NCBI GenBank assembly: GCA_023391895.1 | Contig: JAEWAC010000400.1 | Span: 1 to 15,000, forward strand | Reading direction: 5' to 3' | Length of the DNA: 15,000 nucleotides | From: Bacteroidota bacterium | GTDB taxonomy: Bacteria > Bacteroidota > Bacteroidia > Chitinophagales > Chitinophagaceae | Shown: positions 14,115 to 15,000 of the stretch, piece after piece | How positions within the stretch are numbered: position 1 is the first letter of the stretch | Layout of the letters: every line of letters begins with the position of its first letter | Made by a program: the position numbers and the translations under genes | The notes under the pieces: generated by a model | Seen by the model: the letters and a program-made list of their open reading frames with translations, nothing else | What the model was told of the DNA's origin: nothing | Database searches by the model: none

Positions 14115-15000
14115 TGGAAACAGAAAAAGTATTTTACTATAGTGGTGCCAGCGCCCGCCCGCATGCGGTACAGGTGCTGGTGCTTTCTGACCAATTGCAC
14201 GTAAGTGACATGGAAGGAATGGAACACCCGCTTATATTTCCCCTTGCTGCCACTGTTCACAATAAAGTAGGAAGCCACTATTTTATTTACCTGGACAAAA
14301 GCGGCCTCAGTTATCTTCATTTTCACAAAGACCATGAACTAGCTGGTCAGCTCTGTTCAAAAGCAGGCATTGGCACAGGCTGGTATGCCAGGCTCATGCA
14401 GCAAAAGTTGGCCCTGCTGCTGCCTCTTTTGCTGATGCTGGCAGCTGCACTTTATTTTGTGGTGATTACAGCTATTCCCTTTCTGGGCGCCTGGATGATC
14501 ACTAAAGAACAGGAAAAGCTAATGGGCGACCGGCTACATGAAGTGCTGCTGCAGCAATCCTCTTTATCGGGAGATACCATCGATTCAGCAGGCACTCGAA
14601 AACTGCAGGCTTTTGCCGATCATATCCGGCTGAGTGACACTTACACCATGCAGGTTACCCTTGTAAGAAGCGACATTGTCAATGCCTATGCCTTACCGGG
14701 CGGTCATATAGTGGTTTATTCAGCCTTGCTGGATCAACTGCAAAGTCCTGAGTCACTGGCAGCCCTGCTGTCACACGAAAGCGCCCATATCAACGAACGG
14801 CACAGTCTCAAATCGTTGTTGCGTAACGCTGCCAACAGCATCCTCATCTCCATTATTTTCGGGGACGTCTCAGGCATTTCAGGGGCAGTAGTCGGTAATG
14901 CACAATCCCTAAATGGCCTCAGTTACTCCAGAAAACTCGAAAAAGAAGCGGATGAAAAAGGCATGGAGCTGCTGCACCGGAACAACATACCCCTCAAAGG
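14114..15000 (+). CDS. M48-family membrane zinc metalloprotease (3' end outside window)
   Basis: Starting at ATG 14114, inside the stop of the DUF898 gene, 295 codons are open to the window edge. The N-terminal ~95 residues look soluble, followed by one membrane segment (ALLLPLLLMLAAALYFVVIT, about 100-119). The peptidase domain follows: NAYALPGGHIVVYSALLD (190-207), the zinc motif HESAH (221-225; HExxH) and the third ligand E278 in SRKLEKEADEKGMELL. These are the M48 signatures shared with BepA/Oma1-like proteases that handle membrane or misfolded proteins. The active-site residues are all present, so the enzyme should be active. Coupling with a DUF898 gene is a recurring arrangement. Missing only the C-terminal part. 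Confidence 0.93.
   Translation, partial: METEKVFYYSGASARPHAVQVLVLSDQLHVSDMEGMEHPLIFPLAATVHNKVGSHYFIYLDKSGLSYLHFHKDHELAGQLCSKAGIGTGWYARLMQQKLALLLPLLLMLAAALYFVVITAIPFLGAWMITKEQEKLMGDRLHEVLLQQSSLSGDTIDSAGTRKLQAFADHIRLSDTYTMQVTLVRSDIVNAYALPGGHIVVYSALLDQLQSPESLAALLSHESAHINERHSLKSLLRNAANSILISIIFGDVSGISGAVVGNAQSLNGLSYSRKLEKEADEKGMELLHRNNIPLK

Overview
The window looks like chromosomal DNA of a Bacteroidota bacterium, most likely of the Chitinophagaceae type. The inference rests on gene content (LytS-type histidine kinase, ECF sigma factor, DUF4142 and cupredoxin exported proteins, DUF898/M48 pair), on start codons that mostly lack a strong Shine-Dalgarno sequence, and on moderate GC. No rRNA, tRNA or CRISPR array was seen.

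Layout. (1) 1-576: 3' part of a LytS/YehU-type sensor histidine kinase, followed by an 18-bp-stem hairpin. (2) 918-1385, minus strand: an SRPBCC/AHSA1 protein, with a gene-poor stretch beside it holding a possible gene remnant. (3) 5401-1904, minus strand: a probable three-gene unit. A small [2Fe-2S] subunit and a large Tat-exported molybdenum-cofactor subunit form a two-component hydroxylase of the isoquinoline 1-oxidoreductase/aldehyde oxidase type; a phytanoyl-CoA-dioxygenase-like protein follows. (4) 5930-6799: a complete 870-bp IS5-family element whose transposase has Gly where the first catalytic Asp of the DDE triad is expected. (5) 6948-12553: a redox/stress cluster. It holds an ECF sigma factor (plus strand); a minus-strand row of di-heme cytochrome c peroxidase-like lipoprotein, shortened sigma-factor-like protein, GTP cyclohydrolase I and flavin reductase; and a plus-strand pair of DUF4142 protein and cupredoxin lipoprotein. 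(6) 13167-15000: a DUF898 (YjgN-like) membrane protein overlapping an M48 membrane metalloprotease that runs off the window.

Main result of the hunt: one promoter-like signal, TGTAACC-TTTT then TCTA (17-18 nt between the two blocks), occurs upstream of exactly three units of region 5: the ECF sigma gene itself (6948-6976), the di-heme cytochrome gene (11374-11347, minus strand) and the DUF4142-cupredoxin pair (11602-11629). This points to an autoregulated ECF regulon making exported heme, copper and DUF4142 proteins. No anti-sigma gene is visible. Instead the cluster contains a second, shortened, divergent sigma-like protein (9850-9395) that could act as a regulator or be a decaying paralogue.

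In the redox cluster, the exported di-heme cytochrome and cupredoxin would act in the cell envelope, while GTP cyclohydrolase I (pterin/folate entry enzyme) and the FAD reductase act in the cytoplasm. The physiological signal (light, oxidative or metal stress) cannot be read from the sequence.
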